This document shows, piece by piece, positions 1 through 6,204 of a stretch of 47,776 nt of DNA. Within the stretch, counting starts at the first letter, position 1. Each line of letters opens with the position of its first letter. The position numbers and the translations under genes were made by a program. The stretch is from positions 1 through 47,776 of IMG/VR virus record IMGVR_UViG_3300046492_000240; one strand, given 5' to 3'. Origin of the DNA: a virus. The notes under the pieces were generated by a model, which searched no databases, was not told the origin of the DNA, and was given only the letters and a program-made list of their open reading frames with translations.

Positions 1-103
1 TGAAAATCTCCGAACAGAATCAAGCCTCCGAAAGTTCGGTGGCGAATAGGTTGGTGGTGGGCTATACGTGGTGACCGGCATGGGGCCGGGTCAAGGAGTA
101 GTG

Positions 104-607
104 TTGGAAAAGTCGAATGAAGGTGTCGGTCTATCCGGACGTTGTGGTTTCGCCTTGCTGGCCATAGCGATAATCGGGCTGCCGGTGGCGCTTTTTTTCC
201 ATGGAATCGGGCTTGATGTTTTCTCAGCTGTGTCCGTCGTCTGGCTTGTGGTATCCGGGTCGCTGATTTTCGGTGACGACATGACGGAGGTTACGCTTTG
301 GAAAGCATCAATAAAGCGCGATGCTAAAGCGACTCGCAAGGCTCGCGAGGAAGTGGAGCAAATCCAAGAGCACCTCCGAAAAATAGCCGCAGTATCAGTG
401 GAAAACACTTACATTATTTCTGGCGAAATATTGCTTGTGATCGACAAGCTGGCAGGATCCGAGAATGCTCAGATGATCAAAGAATCTCCCGGCATGGTCA
501 GGCTTATGAAGAATATGAACGAAGTCTGGCGGCTAGTTGAACCTGACGAGCTCAAAGCTGAGGAAGCTAGGAAGAAGTTCCAAAGGGAGATTGGCATTCC
601 GGCTTAA
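104..607 (+). CDS. Small two-helix membrane protein of unknown function
   Basis: I do not recognise this protein of about 167 residues. Two hydrophobic segments near the N terminus (about residues 14-33 and 38-58) form a hairpin anchor. A charged, helical, Lys/Glu-rich tail of about 100 residues follows and probably lies in the cytoplasm. The TTG start is chosen because AAGGAG lies five bases upstream; GTG codons at 68 and 71 lack such a site. Its 3' end overlaps the convergent minus-strand gene by about 40 bases. It lies at the left edge of the prophage or just outside it. Confidence 0.55.
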   Translation: MEKSNEGVGLSGRCGFALLAIAIIGLPVALFFHGIGLDVFSAVSVVWLVVSGSLIFGDDMTEVTLWKASIKRDAKATRKAREEVEQIQEHLRKIAAVSVENTYIISGEILLVIDKLAGSENAQMIKESPGMVRLMKNMNEVWRLVEPDELKAEEARKKFQREIGIPA

Positions 608-938
608 TGACTTCGTCGCCAGGATTCGAAGCCACTTCGGCGCTTGCTTTCGTAATGTACTGACGCGCGAGTTTCGGTGAAACGACAAATGCTGGCGCGT
701 CAGGCTTACGTAATCGCCGGGCCTGCTCTTCGCGCGGCATTGCCAAAAACGAAAGCGCCAGATCCTGCCAGAACTCCTGAACTTGGCTGTAACCATGTTC
801 AGCCATCGCAGTTTTTATTGCTGAGCGTACGCTCGCTGGCGCCTCGATTTTCAGTGTCTCGATGCCCATCCTTGCTTTGATCTCGGCCTGACGCTCTCGG
901 TACGCTGCCGAGTGCTTCGCGGCTGCTGTCTTTTCCAT
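567..938 (-). CDS. Small basic phage protein, possible DNA-binding regulator
   Basis: A 123-residue protein starting at ATG with AGAGG six bases upstream. Residues 1-70 are rich in Lys, Arg and Ala and contain two predicted helices around a short IEAPASVR strand. This resembles small ribbon-helix-helix or Arc-like regulators of pseudomonad phages and plasmids, but no diagnostic motif proves it. The C terminus is low in structure. It reads leftward like the other genes of this arm and overlaps the 3' end of the gene at 104-607 tail to tail. Confidence 0.6.
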   Translation of the reverse strand: MEKTAAAKHSAAYRERQAEIKARMGIETLKIEAPASVRSAIKTAMAEHGYSQVQEFWQDLALSFLAMPREEQARRLRKPDAPAFVVSPKLARQYITKASAEVASNPGDEVIKPECQSPFGTSS

Positions 939-1021
939 GGGATACCTCTTTGATCTGCTGCGCTGGCAAGTCCAGCCAGGCTTGCCGGCGGCGCTGGTGC
1001 ACGCGGTTGTTTATTTGCGCA

Positions 1022-1336
1022 TTAGGTAGGTTCGGCCAAGGCGATGCCGTGCTCTTTGGCTATGCGCCGGACGGTGCGGCTGTCGATGCCGATGGCAGTG
1101 GCGATTGCCGAGGCGGTGTTGCCCGCGGCTGCCAGCTCACGGACGCGAGGCTCGTGCCTGTCGCGCCGCGCCTTGAGATTCTTAGGGTGATTGCCAATCG
1201 CAGTGAACGGCACCTCACCGCTTACGCCAGATGGGATGTCCTGAACGCGCTTGCCGGTAGCTAGGTAGTGCTCGATTTGGGCGCTTAGGCTGGCGATGAT
1301 CTGTTGCCGGGGATCAGCCTGCGGCGAGAAATTCAC
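1022..1336 (-). CDS. Helix-turn-helix protein
   Basis: About 104 residues. The C-terminal 40 carry a resolvase-type helix-turn-helix: an Ala-rich helix, the turn around AIGIDSRTVRRIAKEHGI, then the end of the protein. The GTG start is chosen because it overlaps the TGA stop of the upstream gene as GTGA, the usual sign of translational coupling; an ATG nine codons upstream lies inside that gene. Expected role: DNA binding within the leftward operon. The target is unknown. Confidence 0.6.
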   Translation of the reverse strand: MNFSPQADPRQQIIASLSAQIEHYLATGKRVQDIPSGVSGEVPFTAIGNHPKNLKARRDRHEPRVRELAAAGNTASAIATAIGIDSRTVRRIAKEHGIALAEPT

Positions 1337-1668
1337 GACACCTGCCCCAGCGCGGCGAAGCAAGCAAGGATCGCGGTGAAGGCAGCCGTCCAGCGCAGCA
1401 TCAACCGTGCGAAGTTGCCGACAGTCAGTTGCGCGGCCTGCGTGAAGTCCGCCACGTTCTCGAAGCTCTGAGCGGCATGGCAGGCGCTGTTGTGGCCCGC
1501 GACCTCTGCGCGCTCTATGCCGGTTTCACGATCAACGATGCCGAACAGGTTGTTCTGGTGCGGGATGACCACGAAGCGCGGCTTTGCGTTGAATTCAGAG
1601 CGGGCCGCAGCGGTGCGCCGGAGCAGCACATCGAGAATTGCGCGCTGTTGTTGAATGGTCTGATTCAT
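1333..1668 (-). CDS. Hypothetical protein with C-terminal hydrophobic segment
   Basis: A 111-residue protein whose first half is polar and helical and whose last 25 residues (FARLMLRW through ILACFAALG) could form one membrane helix, suggesting a tail-anchored inner-membrane protein. AAAGGAC lies directly before the ATG. It is coupled to the helix-turn-helix gene through a GTGA overlap, so the two are made together. A terminator at 1768-1796 separates them from the lyase-like gene upstream, so they either have their own promoter or depend on read-through. Confidence 0.55.
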   Translation of the reverse strand: MNQTIQQQRAILDVLLRRTAAARSEFNAKPRFVVIPHQNNLFGIVDRETGIERAEVAGHNSACHAAQSFENVADFTQAAQLTVGNFARLMLRWTAAFTAILACFAALGQVS

Positions 1669-1699
1669 GTCCTTTCCTCAGATGGGTGCGTGTACTCGT

Positions 1700-1749
1700 C
1701 AGCGCTCTGACCGCCTGCTATTTGCCGTTTGGCGCAGGGGAGAGCGCTG
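1700..1749. repeat. Inverted repeat upstream of the 1333-1668 gene
   Basis: CAGCGCTC (1700-1707) pairs perfectly with GAGCGCTG (1742-1749), and weaker pairing continues inside the loop. It lies in the leader of the minus-strand gene pair at 1022-1668 and may be an RNA hairpin or an operator. Confidence 0.45.
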
Positions 1750-1767
1750 GCGGGTAAACGCCGTGTG

Positions 1768-1796
1768 AAAAAAAGCCCAGTCGAAACCGGGCTTTT
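1768..1796 (-). terminator. Intrinsic terminator after the lyase-like gene
   Basis: On the minus strand GCCC-GGTTTCGACT-GGGC is followed by a run of T residues. A shorter T run on the other side makes it partly bidirectional. It would stop leftward transcription coming from 2149-2823. Confidence 0.7.
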
Positions 1797-1807
1797 CTTT
1801 CATCCAG

Positions 1808-1834
1808 GGTTCAGTACGCCTCCGTACGTGAACC
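1808..1834. repeat. Strong 11-bp hairpin in the 1669-2148 gene-free stretch
   Basis: GGTTCA-GTACG pairs with CGTAC-G-TGAACC around a four-base loop with a single bulged G. On the minus transcript the loop reads GAGG. There is no T run, so it is not a simple terminator. I see no credible gene in 1669-2148: the stretch holds this hairpin, the terminator at 1768 and the inverted repeats at 1700 and 2035. Confidence 0.5.
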
Positions 1835-2034
1835 GATTCGCCTGGCGCTGCGTGAGGCAGTAGGCCGGGTTCAATGTCGTTTACATGACTGCAAATCCTC
1901 CGTGTTGTGCGCGCCGGATGATGGCGGGCGCTCGCCGTTCTTGAGTTCGTTGCACCTGATTGGGCTATGCGACTATTCGGTGCCACCCTTCGCGTGGGTG
2001 AATGCAGGTGGCCGGCGCCTCGCCGGGATGTTCT

Positions 2035-2110
2035 TCCGCATTGGTCAGATGCCAGGCACGGGTGACCAAACCCTGCCAACGACGACAGGCCTGGCATCTG
2101 CCGATGCGGA
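2035..2110. repeat. Long imperfect inverted repeat 3' of the lyase-like gene
   Basis: Arms at 2035-2057 and 2089-2110 share a perfect 12-bp core (CAGATGCCAGGC and its complement). They extend outward to about 22 bp with one substitution and a one-base length difference, around a loop of about 31 nt. On the leftward transcript it would form a large hairpin just after the stop codon at 2149. There is no T run. Confidence 0.6.
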
Positions 2111-2148
2111 CGGGACGAGGGTGCCGGTCTTTCCCGGCTGTCAGCTGG

Positions 2149-2823
2149 TTAGGCGTGGGAGATCACAAGATCACTGATGATGCAGATCGAGCCATCCTCC
2201 GCCGGGGTGGCGTCGGTGAAATCGATCTGGTTGTAGACACCGCCGTGGAAGTCGAACACTTGCGAGCTCCAAGAGGCATCGAGCTGCAGATCGCCCGATG
2301 TACCGATGTTGCCGTTGTAGTCCACAGTTACCCGCGCGACGCCGGACGACGCGACTCGAATAGTGACCTTGAACTTCGCGCCGAGCGGAACGCCCTTGAG
2401 CACCGTCGTGTTGACCGGGTCTGTCTGGTTGTAGCTCTGGCGAAAGCCCATAGTGATGTTCCCTTTTTGCCAGAACACCTTGATCGCTGGACTGTCGTCT
2501 CCCTTCACATGCATCTGTGAGATGACGACCTTCTGAGCAGAGTTGACCTTTGTCACGGTCATCTCTTGATAGTTGATGTGTTCGGAAGCACTGGCGAGCG
2601 ACCAGTAGATCGACTCTTTCCATTCGCACCGGGTCCGGTGTGTGCTTTTGCTGGAAGCGCCCTTGGTTGGCGCGGACAGTTGCAGCGAGCCGTCCGGGAG
2701 GACCGTCACAACGCTGGGGAACTGCGCGATGGCTTGGGCTCCGTTGAGCTCAAGTGCAACCGGGTTGGTTGCGGATGTTGCTACCGGTGTTGCGATCGTA
2801 AGATTGCTGATGTTTACAGTCAT
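2149..2823 (-). CDS. PL7 (alginate lyase 2)-like polysaccharide lyase
   Basis: A 224-residue protein with the three landmark segments of polysaccharide lyase family 7 in the right order: an RTRCEW-type version of the R(T/S)E(L/V)R strand (about residue 63), SQMH corresponding to the Q(I/V)H motif (about residue 102), and FHGGVYNQ corresponding to YFKxGxYxQ (about residue 193). The likely catalytic Gln, His and Tyr are present. PL7 enzymes cleave alginate or related polyuronates by beta-elimination. The arginine motif is divergent, so substrate and activity are uncertain. No signal peptide is visible, so it would act after release by lysis or as part of a particle. AGGAG lies upstream of the ATG. 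It follows hairpins at 2880-2921 and ends at a terminator. Confidence 0.7.
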   Translation of the reverse strand: MTVNISNLTIATPVATSATNPVALELNGAQAIAQFPSVVTVLPDGSLQLSAPTKGASSKSTHRTRCEWKESIYWSLASASEHINYQEMTVTKVNSAQKVVISQMHVKGDDSPAIKVFWQKGNITMGFRQSYNQTDPVNTTVLKGVPLGAKFKVTIRVASSGVARVTVDYNGNIGTSGDLQLDASWSSQVFDFHGGVYNQIDFTDATPAEDGSICIISDLVISHA

Positions 2824-2879
2824 GGTTACTACTCCTGACGATAAAGATCATTGGCCTGGCACGATTGCCTTCCAACGGT

Positions 2880-2921
2880 GATGCGTCTTCCGCATCCCAC
2901 TGCGCACTCTGTGAATGCGCA
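2880..2921 (-). other. Two tandem hairpins upstream of the lyase-like gene
   Basis: GATGCG-TCTTC-CGCATC (2880-2896) and TGCGCA-CTCTGTGAA-TGCGCA (2901-2921) lie between the 2932-3711 gene and the lyase-like gene. The second matches the hairpin at 3967-3989 in loop and flank, with compensatory stem changes, so a structured RNA is likely. Role unknown. Confidence 0.55.
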
Positions 2922-2931
2922 GGAGGATGGC

Positions 2932-3711
2932 TCAGTCAAATCCGTAGCTGAGATCATCAGGGTCACAGTCGATGACCAGCAGCGCGTTGCCGAAGTAGAG
3001 CGATGCAACCATGCGCTCCCACTCGCTTCTGATCTGCATGTTGATCGACACTTTTTTGTCGTCGAGCGAGGCCGAGTAAACCTCACCGAATTCGTCGCAT
3101 TTACGGAAGTGATCTTTGGTTTCGCGTGAACCTTTGATGAGCACATGAAGGTTGTGCTTCAGTTCGTAATCGGTTCTTGCGGATGATCGGTAGCCGCTGC
3201 GCGCCGACTCTTCCGACTGCGGATCGAAATAGATGTGTAGGAATTTCCTGTCCGTGCCGTAACTGTCGCCTTCGCTGATGCGAATTTCTGGCCGCTCCCA
3301 ATGTTCTTCTGCTGCTCGCTCTTTGTGGTCATCAATGAATGCGTTCAGAAGCTTGGTTAGCGAAACCTCTGCGGTGATCAGACCGCCTCCAGTGAGCAGC
3401 TCAGTGATCGTCTTGTCCGCCTGCTCAATGATCGATGAGTGCAGTGCAGCGGCTTCCCACCGCTGCCGAAGAGAGTTCGCAATCAGTGCGTTGTATCGTT
3501 GCAGCTCGAACATGTCGCTCACGTTCGCCGGCAGCGCAGATTTGACCGCCTCTTTGATCGCAGAGCCAAAGTCTCCGTAAGACCGGAAAGTGTCTTGCAC
3601 GACATCCTTGAACAGTTTGTCGACTCCCTCATCGATCAGCTCGCGGGGGCGATCGGATAGGGCATATGCGCTGACACGTTCGGCCAGCAGTTGTTGAAGG
3701 GTTTGTTCCAT
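2932..3711 (-). CDS. Hypothetical phage protein, 259 residues
   Basis: Not recognised. The sequence is mostly helical and hydrophilic in the first 150 residues, then a mixed region with several aromatic strands (KFLHIYFDP near 165, NLHVLIKG near 195) up to the acidic C terminus. No signal peptide, membrane segment or catalytic motif is visible. ATG is preceded by GGAG at seven bases. It sits in the leftward operon between the TAXI/membrane pair and the lyase-like gene, so it is probably an accessory gene acting on the host. Confidence 0.65.
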   Translation of the reverse strand: MEQTLQQLLAERVSAYALSDRPRELIDEGVDKLFKDVVQDTFRSYGDFGSAIKEAVKSALPANVSDMFELQRYNALIANSLRQRWEAAALHSSIIEQADKTITELLTGGGLITAEVSLTKLLNAFIDDHKERAAEEHWERPEIRISEGDSYGTDRKFLHIYFDPQSEESARSGYRSSARTDYELKHNLHVLIKGSRETKDHFRKCDEFGEVYSASLDDKKVSINMQIRSEWERMVASLYFGNALLVIDCDPDDLSYGFD

Positions 3712-3744
3712 AAAGATGCTCCGTGCGGATGGGTTTGTGTTGAA

Positions 3745-3857
3745 GCTGCATTGGAATGTCGGTCCTGACCAAGATGCCTAACTACGTCCGCCCGTTCGCA
3801 TACAAACAGTTGGCCTGGATCAGCTTTTTTCATGGGGCGCCGACATTCCGATGCAGC
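3745..3857. repeat. 18-bp inverted repeat around a 77-nt centre
   Basis: GCTGCATTGGAATGTCGG (3745-3762) and CCGACATTCCGATGCAGC (3840-3857) pair over 18 positions with one mismatch that would be a G-U wobble in RNA. The arm shares GCATTGG/CCGATGC with the repeat at 2035-2110. It lies just upstream of the 2932-3711 gene on the leftward transcript. The stretch 3712-3998 has no gene I can call firmly. Confidence 0.6.
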
Positions 3858-4002
3858 CTCTTTCGAGGTGATCGGGAAGGTCTCCAACCTTCTGACGGGG
3901 ACTCTGATTGTTTACATTGCCGTAGGCCCGTGAAGCGGCAATTCCGGTGAGGCTGACACCATCCCGCTGCCCACTCGCTGAATGGGCAGAAGTGATGCTC
4001 AC
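3820..4002 (-). CDS. Possible 60-residue protein coupled to the 49-residue membrane protein
   Basis: GTG overlaps the TGA of the preceding gene as GTGA, the same coupling seen elsewhere in this arm. The product is polar, Ser/Gly-rich and without motifs. Its codons run through the hairpin at 3967-3989, so the stretch may instead be untranslated structured RNA. Treat as tentative. Confidence 0.3.
   Translation of the reverse strand: MSITSAHSASGQRDGVSLTGIAASRAYGNVNNQSPRQKVGDLPDHLERGCIGMSAPHEKS
3967..3989 (-). other. Hairpin of the covarying pair
   Basis: CTGCCCA pairs with TGGGCAG around a CTCGCTGAA loop; on the minus strand GGGATG follows. Compared with 2901-2921 the loop and 3' flank are nearly the same while the stem has changed C-G pairs to G-C pairs, which argues for conserved RNA structure. 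Confidence 0.5.
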
Positions 4003-4148
4003 CGGCTGAACCGGAACCACATCACCATGCCCAGGAGCAGGCCAGACAGAACGCCTACCAGGTAGGCAATGGATACGATGTGTATAGCGCTGGCGGCGAC
4101 GAGAAGAGCGAAGCCGAGCAGGAGAACGGCAAGTAGGCGGCTGATCAC
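3999..4148 (-). CDS. 49-residue two-helix membrane protein coupled to the TAXI protein
   Basis: Starts MISRLLAV at a GTG that overlaps the TGA stop of the TAXI-like gene (GTGA), so it is translated by re-initiation. It contains two hydrophobic helices (about 4-21 and 24-43) and ends in basic residues WFRFSR. It is too small to be a TRAP transporter subunit. The strict coupling suggests it acts with the periplasmic protein encoded just before it, for instance as a membrane docking partner; that is inference. Coding is supported by the coupling and by uninterrupted hydrophobic composition. Confidence 0.6.
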   Translation of the reverse strand: MISRLLAVLLLGFALLVAASAIHIVSIAYLVGVLSGLLLGMVMWFRFSR

Positions 4149-5029
4149 CGCACCACCTTCACAACACTGTTGATCCCCTTGTCGACTGCTCGGCGAACCT
4201 TTTTCGCTTCTTCCGGCTGCATGCTTTTCAGGTAATCATTGTTGAACACGATCTGAGCGCGCAGGCAGTAGGTGTCAGGCTTGCCCATGGTCGATGTTTC
4301 CAGGCCGCTCTGGCCTTCCTTGTCGACGGCGCAGTGCGTGTACAGCGGATTGTTGTTGGCGTCCTTGGCATCCTCGAACGAGTTGTCGTTCACCTCGCCG
4401 ATCATGATCTGCTTACTGAAGTCGGCAGTGATGTCGCTCGGGATCTTCCCGGACCGGCCGATGTACAGCATTCCGGCGATTTCGATTCGCACGCCGGCCT
4501 TCGTGACGTAGCCCTGGGCGACCGCCTCAGCAGCGCTGTACCAGTCGTCAAACTCGACGATGCGCGCACCTTCATAGTCCTTGTCGGTCTTGATCCAGTT
4601 GCGCACCGTGACCAGGGCGCCGGAGCCGGACACCGCGGCGAACGCGTACTTGGCCGCCACGCTGTCCTTTTCCATCTTGCCGAAGTCGTCGACACCGGCC
4701 TTGCCGTGCAGCCAGTAGATCACCTCGGTGTGCGCGTCGCTGACCTTGAGGTCGGCGGGCATTGGCAGGCTGATCACCGCATCGTTTTGGATGACGGCGA
4801 TATCGCACACCCCATCCTTTAGCTTCTCGGCGTTCTCGACGCTGCCGCCGGTGTTGATCACCTTCACCACGCCGCCGTCCTGCTTGGCGATGGTGTTGCC
4901 GATGCTGGTGCCCAGGCTTTCATAGAAGCCGCCTTCGCCGCCGGTGCAGAAACGCAGGATTGGCGGTGCCGCGCTGGCGGCGGCTGATACACTCAGCAGC
5001 ACGGCCAGCAGTAACGCTTTCGATTTCAT
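4145..5029 (-). CDS. TAXI-family TRAP-type periplasmic solute-binding protein homologue
   Basis: A 294-residue precursor with a clear signal peptide (MKSKALLL, hydrophobic core, SAAASA followed by APP; cleavage near residue 20). The mature part opens with the pattern typical of TAXI proteins: ILRFCTGGEGGFYESLG, then VVKVINTGGSVENAEKL and a CDIAVIQND segment, all ligand-lobe elements of family NMT1/TAXI binding proteins. Three cysteines late in the protein may form disulfides. The ATG is placed by GAGGA six bases upstream; an ATG ten codons earlier has no site. No DctQ/DctM permease genes are nearby, so ordinary uptake is unlikely. A hairpin leader precedes it and a 49-residue membrane protein is coupled behind it. 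Confidence 0.75.
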   Translation of the reverse strand: MKSKALLLAVLLSVSAAASAAPPILRFCTGGEGGFYESLGTSIGNTIAKQDGGVVKVINTGGSVENAEKLKDGVCDIAVIQNDAVISLPMPADLKVSDAHTEVIYWLHGKAGVDDFGKMEKDSVAAKYAFAAVSGSGALVTVRNWIKTDKDYEGARIVEFDDWYSAAEAVAQGYVTKAGVRIEIAGMLYIGRSGKIPSDITADFSKQIMIGEVNDNSFEDAKDANNNPLYTHCAVDKEGQSGLETSTMGKPDTYCLRAQIVFNNDYLKSMQPEEAKKVRRAVDKGINSVVKVVR

Positions 5030-5058
5030 GGGTGTTCCTCGGGTTGGGGGATTTCCCA

Positions 5059-5090
5059 ATGCAGCCTGTCGCCAAGCTGCATCAGTGAAA
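5059..5090 (-). other. Hairpin leader element, copy 1 (before the TAXI gene)
   Basis: ATGCAGC (5059-5065) pairs with GCTGCAT (5076-5082) around a loop that reads TTGGCGACAG on the transcript, flanked by ACGATTTCACTG upstream and TTGGGAAATCC downstream. The element sits 30 bases before the start codon and recurs before the 5094-5279 gene. Confidence 0.55.
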
Positions 5091-5093
5091 TCG

Positions 5094-5279
5094 TCAGGCT
5101 GCAGCCTTGCAGTCAGCCGCCGTCATTCGTTGCCCATCTTCCAGCTCAACCACGCATACGCCGTTGCGATATGCGCGCTCAGTGCTGAGCCGGTTAGCCT
5201 CGCGAATGCAGGCGCCGAGGTCGCTATTGGTGAACACCTGCAGCTCGCCGCGGAGGTTGATGCGGATGACCTTGTTCAT
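5094..5279 (-). CDS. Small conserved-looking phage protein, 61 residues
   Basis: Starts MNKVIRINLRGELQVF; a compact alpha/beta small protein with no recognisable domain. ATG is preceded by GGAG at eight bases; an upstream in-frame start lies inside the hairpin leader and is less likely. It is the first gene of the leftward operon after the long structured leader, a position often taken by small host-takeover or regulatory proteins. Function unknown. Confidence 0.6.
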   Translation of the reverse strand: MNKVIRINLRGELQVFTNSDLGACIREANRLSTERAYRNGVCVVELEDGQRMTAADCKAAA

Positions 5280-5303
5280 GTCGTTTTCTCCAGTGGATTC
5301 CCA

Positions 5304-5332
5304 AAGCACCCGGTCGCCCAGGTGCTTCAGTG
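5304..5332 (-). other. Hairpin leader element, copy 2 (before the 61-residue gene)
   Basis: AAGCACC pairs with GGTGCTT (5321-5327); the transcript loop reads TGGGCGACCG. Upstream ACGATTCACTG and downstream TTGGGAATCC match copy 1 although the stem bases differ completely, which indicates that structure and flanks are what is conserved. Confidence 0.55.
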
Positions 5333-5469
5333 AATCGTTCTGGGTTGCACCGCGACCCGCTACTGGCGTCGGTCGCGGCTTGATGCGTCAGCCGTGTTGG
5401 CCCGTTGCCCGCTGCTGATTGCAGGGCTGGCCGGTCGTCTTCGGGGTGGCTACGGGGCTTCCTGTTCAC

Positions 5470-5760
5470 CCGGCTCGATCAGCGTTGTCGGGTGGTCATA
5501 GGTACTACAACATGCGACGTACAGCCCCTAGGCGCCTGGGTAAGTAGGCACATCGCATGAGGTCCGGCGCTCCTCATAGCCGAAGCTCGGAGCGCTAATT
5601 CTTCAAATCCTTTCCATTACCGCCGGAGTGGCGGCGCGCATTGCTTACCGGGTCATTCACACGGTCGGTAATCCTCGTCCGGCACAGGTTGCTGCCTGTG
5701 TTCTCTGGCCCCTCAATGGCTTCGAGACGAACGCCGGTCGCCGGTAGAGGCAATGCGGTC
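5470..5760 (-). other. Long structured leader of the leftward operon
   Basis: The stretch 5280-5937 has no gene I can support. From the promoter near 5850 the leftward transcript carries about 450 nt before the first start codon. It contains several nested pairings: GCGCTCC/GGAGCGC (5567-5573 with 5589-5595), ATGCGA/TCGCAT (5512-5517 with 5553-5558), TTACCG/CGGTAA (about 5645-5672), and a CACAGG/CCTGTG hairpin near 5685. It may hold an antitermination (nut-like) site or a small RNA. Confidence 0.4.
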
Positions 5761-5817
5761 TGTTAGTGGTTTGTCTTGGCTACGTTTTTAAAGAGCGGTA
5801 CCGCTACTTGTTTTTTG

Positions 5818-5879
5818 ATAACTCAAGTTATGAAGCTGATAATAACCTAGGTTTGTTTTGTGTCAATAACCAAGGTTAT
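5818..5879. promoter_or_regulatory. Left operator: three CI/Cro sites 24 bp apart
   Basis: Sites at 5818-5831 (ATAACTCAAGTTAT), 5842-5855 (ATAACCTAGGTTTG) and 5866-5879 (ATAACCAAGGTTAT) fit the palindrome ATAACNNNNGTTAT. Their starts are exactly 24 bp apart, so they lie on similar faces of the helix, and they cover the leftward promoter. The same consensus recurs at 7926-7985 beside the repressor gene, giving an OL/OR pair as in lambda. Confidence 0.8.
5839..5866 (-). promoter_or_regulatory. Leftward early promoter (PL-like)
   Basis: On the minus strand TTGACA (5866-5861), a 16-bp spacer and TATTAT (5844-5839) make a near-consensus sigma-70 promoter. Two of the operator sites overlap the -35 box and the spacer/-10 region, and the third lies at the start point, so repressor binding would shut it off. 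Confidence 0.75.
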
Positions 5880-5895
5880 TTATTTTTGAATAGGT

Positions 5896-5920
5896 GTAAA
5901 AAAGCCCGCGCATGGCGGGC
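5896..5920 (-). terminator. Terminator of the DUF1654 gene
   Basis: GCCCGC-CATGC-GCGGGC followed by a T run when read on the minus strand, directly after the DUF1654 stop. A 25-bp identical copy lies at 6285-6309. Confidence 0.75.
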
Positions 5921-5937
5921 AATGAGGGATTCGAATT

Positions 5938-6189
5938 TCAGTCTTCTTTCGGTACGGTCCAGAAGACCTGAACGTGACCGTCGTCACGGTGAGCGACGGT
6001 CACATTGTCATTCTCGGCAATCTCGTCCAGCAGTTGATCCCAGTCCTCTGGCCTGTCCGTAGGTAATCGCTCCAGCAGCGCGGCCTTGGCTTTCTGCGCT
6101 TTGGGAGAATTGATGATCGCCTGGACGCGCATGCCGAGCATGCCGTAAGTGGTCTGAGCTGCTGGGGGAATCGAGTTTGCCTTTGCCAT
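5938..6189 (-). CDS. DUF1654 family protein under LexA control
   Basis: An 83-residue protein recognised as DUF1654, a family found mainly in Pseudomonas: the segments YGMLGMRVQAIINSP, a Lys/Ala-rich helix, and RPEDWDQLLDEIAENDNV with a C-terminal strand pair are characteristic. Its function is not established. ATG has GGAGG six bases upstream. A perfect LexA box (6205-6220) lies just upstream, so it should be induced by DNA damage together with the prophage switch. It is monocistronic, with its own terminator. Confidence 0.8.
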   Translation of the reverse strand: MAKANSIPPAAQTTYGMLGMRVQAIINSPKAQKAKAALLERLPTDRPEDWDQLLDEIAENDNVTVAHRDDGHVQVFWTVPKED

Positions 6190-6204
6190 GTGTACCTCCG
6201 TTTA

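Noticed and set aside
1699-2097. 132-codon minus-strand frame in the gene-free stretch after the lyase-like gene
   Set aside because: It crosses a terminator and two inverted repeats and has no ribosome site or protein-like composition.
3636-3887. 83-codon minus-strand frame running into the 2932-3711 gene
   Set aside because: It overlaps the start of a well-supported gene in another frame and begins at a TTG without a proper site.
3756-3950. 64-codon plus-strand frame across the 18-bp inverted repeat
   Set aside because: Opposite to every neighbouring gene and without a ribosome site; the repeat explains the sequence better, though translation cannot be fully excluded.
4334-4822. 162-codon plus-strand frame antisense to the TAXI gene
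   Set aside because: The minus-strand protein has a signal peptide, ribosome site and family motifs; the antisense frame has none.
5224-5469. 81-codon minus-strand frame upstream of the 61-residue gene
   Set aside because: It runs through the duplicated hairpin leader and overlaps a better-supported gene; its GTG start has no ribosome site.
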